From NCBI GenBank assembly GCA_029582265.1, contig CM055816.1:27324366-27388365 (forward strand): 64,000 nt of DNA, written 5' to 3'. Shown piece by piece: positions 60,840 through 64,000 of this stretch (the stretch's first letter is position 1; every line of letters starts with the position of its first letter). The notes beneath the pieces were generated by a model. The model did not search any database and was not told the DNA's origin. It worked only from the letters and a program-made list of their open reading frames with translations. The translations under genes were made by a program, and so were the position numbers. The stretch is from Zoroaster sp. YZ-2022 (taxonomy: Eukaryota > Echinodermata > Asteroidea > Forcipulatida > Zoroasteridae).

Positions 60840-61442
60840 TTAGGTAGTCAATGTTAACATTTTTTCATACTGACGATAACTGGACCTAAAGAAGTGCAAC
60901 CTCCACCGGTCATTTTGGTCTGGGGATATGATGGAAGTAGCCAACAGGGCGCACTCGCGGTGTAGCAAGTCATCATCGGGTTTAAACCATGTCTCGGATA
61001 TGGCAACAAGATCCAAATTGTTTTGAAGTACAAAGTCAACGAATTCATCCGATTTGTTACATATAGATTGAGCGTTCAAGACACAGAGCTGAAGTTTAGA
61101 CTCATCATGAAGATTTGGAGTTGAAGTTATGCCAATGTCGCTTGTTGATGTGGTTAAGTTCACTGTTGGGGGTTGGTCAGGCCGGAGTGCTAGTTGTGTA
61201 AGTTTGTTCATTCTACGGTATGTTTGGGGTTGATTGGCAAGTATTCCAAGACAGTTTAATTGACTCAATGCTGAATAAAATAAAGCTGCATCAGTACATG
61301 GAGCATTGCGAAGGTTCAGTAGTTCATTGCGGCTGTAGGAAATTTTATAGAGCTGAGTGGCGTTGGTGGTTGTGTTGATCGGTGTTACAGGTCCAGGGTT
61401 TGGGTTTATGTCACCAATTCCAGGTGAAAGATTGCAGATGAA
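60840..61442 (-). pseudogene. LINE 2A-like motif, spacer and endonuclease N-terminal half
   Basis: The frame is open without stops from 61442. It begins with SPGIGDINPNPGP, which resembles the 2A translational-recoding consensus D-V/I-E-x-NPGP (here N replaces E), encoded at 61389-61412 for DINPNPGP. About 100 residues of Thr/Asn-rich spacer follow, then LCVLNAQSICNKSDE and LVAISETWFKPDD, the first endonuclease motifs. In CR1/L2-type elements of sea urchins and other invertebrates, 2A-like peptides at this place are known to separate a leader from the polymerase. Confidence 0.8.
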
Positions 61443-61612
61443 TTATCATAATATGATATAGGACAACTCAAATATTTAAGATGGCGGATTTGTTGTTTTT
61501 TATGTTGCATACAAGCTGTAGGTTGCATGCTGTAGTCATATTCTAAAGATGAGTCATTGAGACACAATGGTCCAGATAGCAAGAGTAAGATAAACAGGAT
61601 GTAGACCTCCAT
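61406..61612 (-). pseudogene. LINE leader peptide with hydrophobic segment
   Basis: ATG at 61612 gives MEVYILFILLLLSGPLC, a signal-peptide-like hydrophobic start, then a polar stretch that runs to a stop beside the 2A-like motif. It is in a different frame from the 2A motif; one frameshift between 61445 and 61406 would connect them. Signal-like sequences upstream of 2A are known from sea urchin LINEs. Confidence 0.55.
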
Positions 61613-61640
61613 TGTCTGATCACAAAGTTGTTGATCCAAA

Positions 61641-62706
61641 CAAAAGGCTTGTGGTCAAGCTACAGGTTATAATCTAAGTCAGGGTTGACTGCACACAAAA
61701 AATGAAGATACAAGATGTGTACTACTAAACAGTAAACATCTTACAGCAGCGACAGACAAAATACCACTTTTTCACTTATTATAAGAAGACAAATGTACCA
61801 ATACTCACATAAAACAGCCAGGAGATTCCAGGTGTAATAAGAAATCCACTATAAGTATAAAAATGAAGTCACACTTGTAGCTACAAAACACTTACTTAAC
61901 ACAAAAACTGGAGAGCTGTTATGAGTGGCTGCTTGTTATGCGCTCACTACAGAAAACACATTAGCTACAAGCAGCAGACAGGATAGAACTTCCCACCTGC
62001 CACAACACTTGTCCAACAGTGTAAATAATATTTTTAATGGTTTAAACGCTGTACAGATTTATAATTTGTTTAATCTTCAAAGTGGGAAATTTGTGTGTGT
62101 ATTTTACATGTTATTATAGTTCATATCAAAAAGGAAAAAAATGCATATTGCTGTTTTAGAGAATGTTGCTGAATGTATAATTTCCTTCCAGAAAAAGACG
62201 ATGTTAAATTTGGTTTTTGGTTGCCCGTAGTAAAATATGTTGTTGCACAGGCACATTAAAGAGGCACTCTAAGGTCAAATTCAGTTTTGTGATGCACTCA
62301 TTTTCCAATAGATAGAGTCCTTATTAAATTGTGAACAAAATTACAAGTCTCTAACTTCACTTTAAAGTGGTGTAACATATCATTTTATTTGATACCCTTT
62401 CAGAGCGATATTTGAAACATGACGTCACTATTTTCTTACGGTAAATGAGTCTGTAACATTCCATACATGGATGTTATTATGCGTATTTAATGCAAATTTG
62501 GGTGGACGGTATAGCTTGAAATTCTGCATGTGTATTTTTATTATATATATTTTTTCAACGCATGGAAAATTCCATGCGGTGCCAAAAGTGGGGGATATAT
62601 CCCCATCCTGGGATTTACGCCCGTGTTTTCTTTGTGACAAGATATTCCTTAGGGACCCTCGCCAATCTCTCCCGCAAAAACTACAGGGCCATTCTCCCAG
62701 TATTAG
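61641..62706. other. LINE 5' flank, no gene recognised
   Basis: May include LINE 5' UTR in its first few hundred bases. The 94-aa minus and 123-aa plus frames near 62430-62840 overlap and lack domains. Confidence 0.4.
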
Positions 62707-62766
62707 GCCCAAAAAAAAATTGTTGAGTTGCCCTCCAGTGAAAATATTTGAAGGGGTCGGTCGGTC

Positions 62767-62800
<34 letters not shown>

Positions 62801-63487
62801 CTCCTTGACTGTCATTTTAAGATTGAAATGCATTGGAACTGAAAACCACATATCATGTTTTTCATTTGTATACCTATCAGCAAGGAATTTTGCTTCAGAA
62901 TAAAAGTATCCCAAGCATTTTTGTTGTACTTTTCGCTGTGATTGACACAGCAAATTCATCCATATTACGTGCAATGCTCAACATGCAACATGTGAGTGGC
63001 CATTCGATTTGAAAACGTGTAGATCGAGTCGCAATCGTTGACACACGTACAGTGCGGGAGCCAGTGCACAACGTGTGAGGGCCATTTGATTTGAAAACGT
63101 GTAGATTGAGTCGCAATCGTTGACATACAAACCAGTGCGCGAAGCCGGTGGAGAAAAACATGCGAGGGCCATTCGATTGGAAAACGTGTAGATTTGGGTC
63201 GCAATCGTTAGCACAGTGTGTGCGAAGGCAGTGCACCATGTGAGGGCCGGGGCCATTCGATTTGGAAATATGTAGATTGAGTCTTGGGTGCGGTAAATTT
63301 ACCGGTAAAAAGTGGAAAATTTCACAAATCAAACGTATTATGTTTTATACAAAGAAAATTGGTAAATTTCATTAATAAATGGAAGGCCTATGAATGACGG
63401 GAAAAAAAAAAAAAAAAACCCGACCCGAGATTTCAGCACTTTTGGGTCGGTCGGTGGAGGGCAACTCAACATCTTTTTTTTTTGGCC
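62707..63487. mobile_element. Inverted-repeat element with poly(T)/poly(A) arms
   Basis: The left arm (62707-62804) reads AAAAAAAAATTGTTGAGTTG, CCCTCC, GGTCGGTCGGTCGGG, then about 30 T. The right arm (63402-63485) is its reverse complement: a run of A, CCCGACCC, GGGTCGGTCGGTGGAGGG, CAACTCAACATC, then T. The interior carries the 80-bp tandem repeats at 62985-63290. Confidence 0.7.
62985..63290. repeat. ~80-bp tandem repeat, four units
   Basis: Units share GGCCATTCGATTTGAAAACG, TGTAGATTGAGTCGCAATCG and TTGACACA/CAGTGC parts. Overlapping minus-strand frames of 79-145 aa arise from the repeats. Confidence 0.88.
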
Positions 63488-64000
63488 TTATCGCGAGACT
63501 CGCCCGGAAAGTAGTGATGAAAGTGCCATCCTCAAAAATTTCCATTGTTAACACCCTAACCCATTGACAAAAGAGAGTTCCTGCGGTTATGACGGCTGTC
63601 TGGCTGCATCAGCTAATCCTTTGTTAATAAAGTTAATCCCTTAAAATTGCCAAGTTTGAACTGTAATTGAACTGTGAAGTACATGTATGTTTCCAGTATG
63701 AGTGTAAATTTACACGTACACGAAACAGAAATACCCTCACTTAAATACCATATTATGTGTTTTCCAAATGCATTTTTCAGTTGTTTGAATAAAATAAATA
63801 TTACTATGACATTTAATGTGATGACATGACGTTTAATGTGAGGTGTTTCCCCTCCATGGCATTTATGGTAAACGTTAGAGGTTTTCCTTCCTCCATGGTT
63901 AGAATGACGATTTGAACAGACATAATTGTATTATACCACAGAACCATGCCGGAGGGGATCAGCTAAAATTATGGCTCCCAACCTTTTCCATTTCCTTCAT
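63488..64000. other. No feature recognised
   Basis: AT-rich end of the window with a small direct repeat ATGACATTTAATGTGATG / ATGACGTTTAATGTGAGG near 63808. Confidence 0.4.

Overview
The window reads as nuclear, non-coding-rich DNA of an animal, most likely a marine invertebrate. The evidence is: AT-rich sequence with interrupted exons and consensus splice sites; a fibrinogen-related lectin gene; a DUF4806-family gene; and a repeat load (Penelope-like elements, a CR1/L2-type LINE with a 2A-like motif, tRNA-derived SINEs, a Harbinger element, a CACTA-like transposase, many MITEs and satellites) of the kind described in echinoderms, hemichordates, amphioxus and molluscs. A deuterostome is my best guess, but the sequence alone does not settle the species. 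There are no bacterial-style operons, rRNA genes or CRISPR arrays. A 500-base run of N (22017-22516) shows it is a scaffold.

Layout. 1-2957 and 18916-22016 are two copies of one 2.96-kb segment, about 99.8 percent identical by eye; the right copy carries an extra 136-bp retroelement with an 11-bp target duplication. 3-10 kb is mostly unannotated AT-rich DNA with a 115-bp MITE and a CT-rich tract. 10.5-11.6 kb holds the one apparently intact gene, a secreted fibrinogen-related protein on the minus strand. 12.9-17.2 kb holds tandem repeats, a SINE fragment, a composite Penelope-like element encoding a GIY-YIG endonuclease and a separate 115-bp hammerhead-bearing element. After the gap come a broken Ty3/gypsy pol, a 355-bp MITE and a long TA microsatellite, then a 3.5-kb satellite built from 90-bp and 57-bp units (25.5-29.0 kb).

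29-34 kb has several inverted-repeat elements and a 147-bp satellite of nine units. 34.3-38.6 kb is a multi-exon DUF4806-family gene on the minus strand, with splice sites still readable but with an in-frame stop and frameshifts. 43.0-44.3 kb is a frameshifted CACTA-type (Tnp2-like) transposase on the same strand. A tRNA-Leu-like SINE at 40.2-40.5 kb shares its 3' tail with the LINE at 58-61.6 kb. 48244-50658 is a Harbinger element with clear terminal inverted repeats and a TAT target duplication, carrying a THAP-domain fragment and a transposase N-terminus in convergent orientation. 51.5-57.7 kb contains a foldback element, further Penelope-derived insertions and a 67-bp minisatellite of about 33 units. 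58.1-61.6 kb is a near-full-length but broken LINE. The last 2.4 kb holds an inverted-repeat element with internal tandem repeats.

The most notable theme is a set of very short retroelements (115-153 bp) with 11-13 bp target-site duplications, whose sense strands carry a hammerhead-ribozyme-like core. Two different families keep the same stem-II loop but have different, compensating stem sequences. They look like minimal, non-autonomous partners of the Penelope-like element at 16 kb. The genes do not form a common pathway: apart from the lectin, almost all coding sequence here is of mobile-element origin or possibly so.
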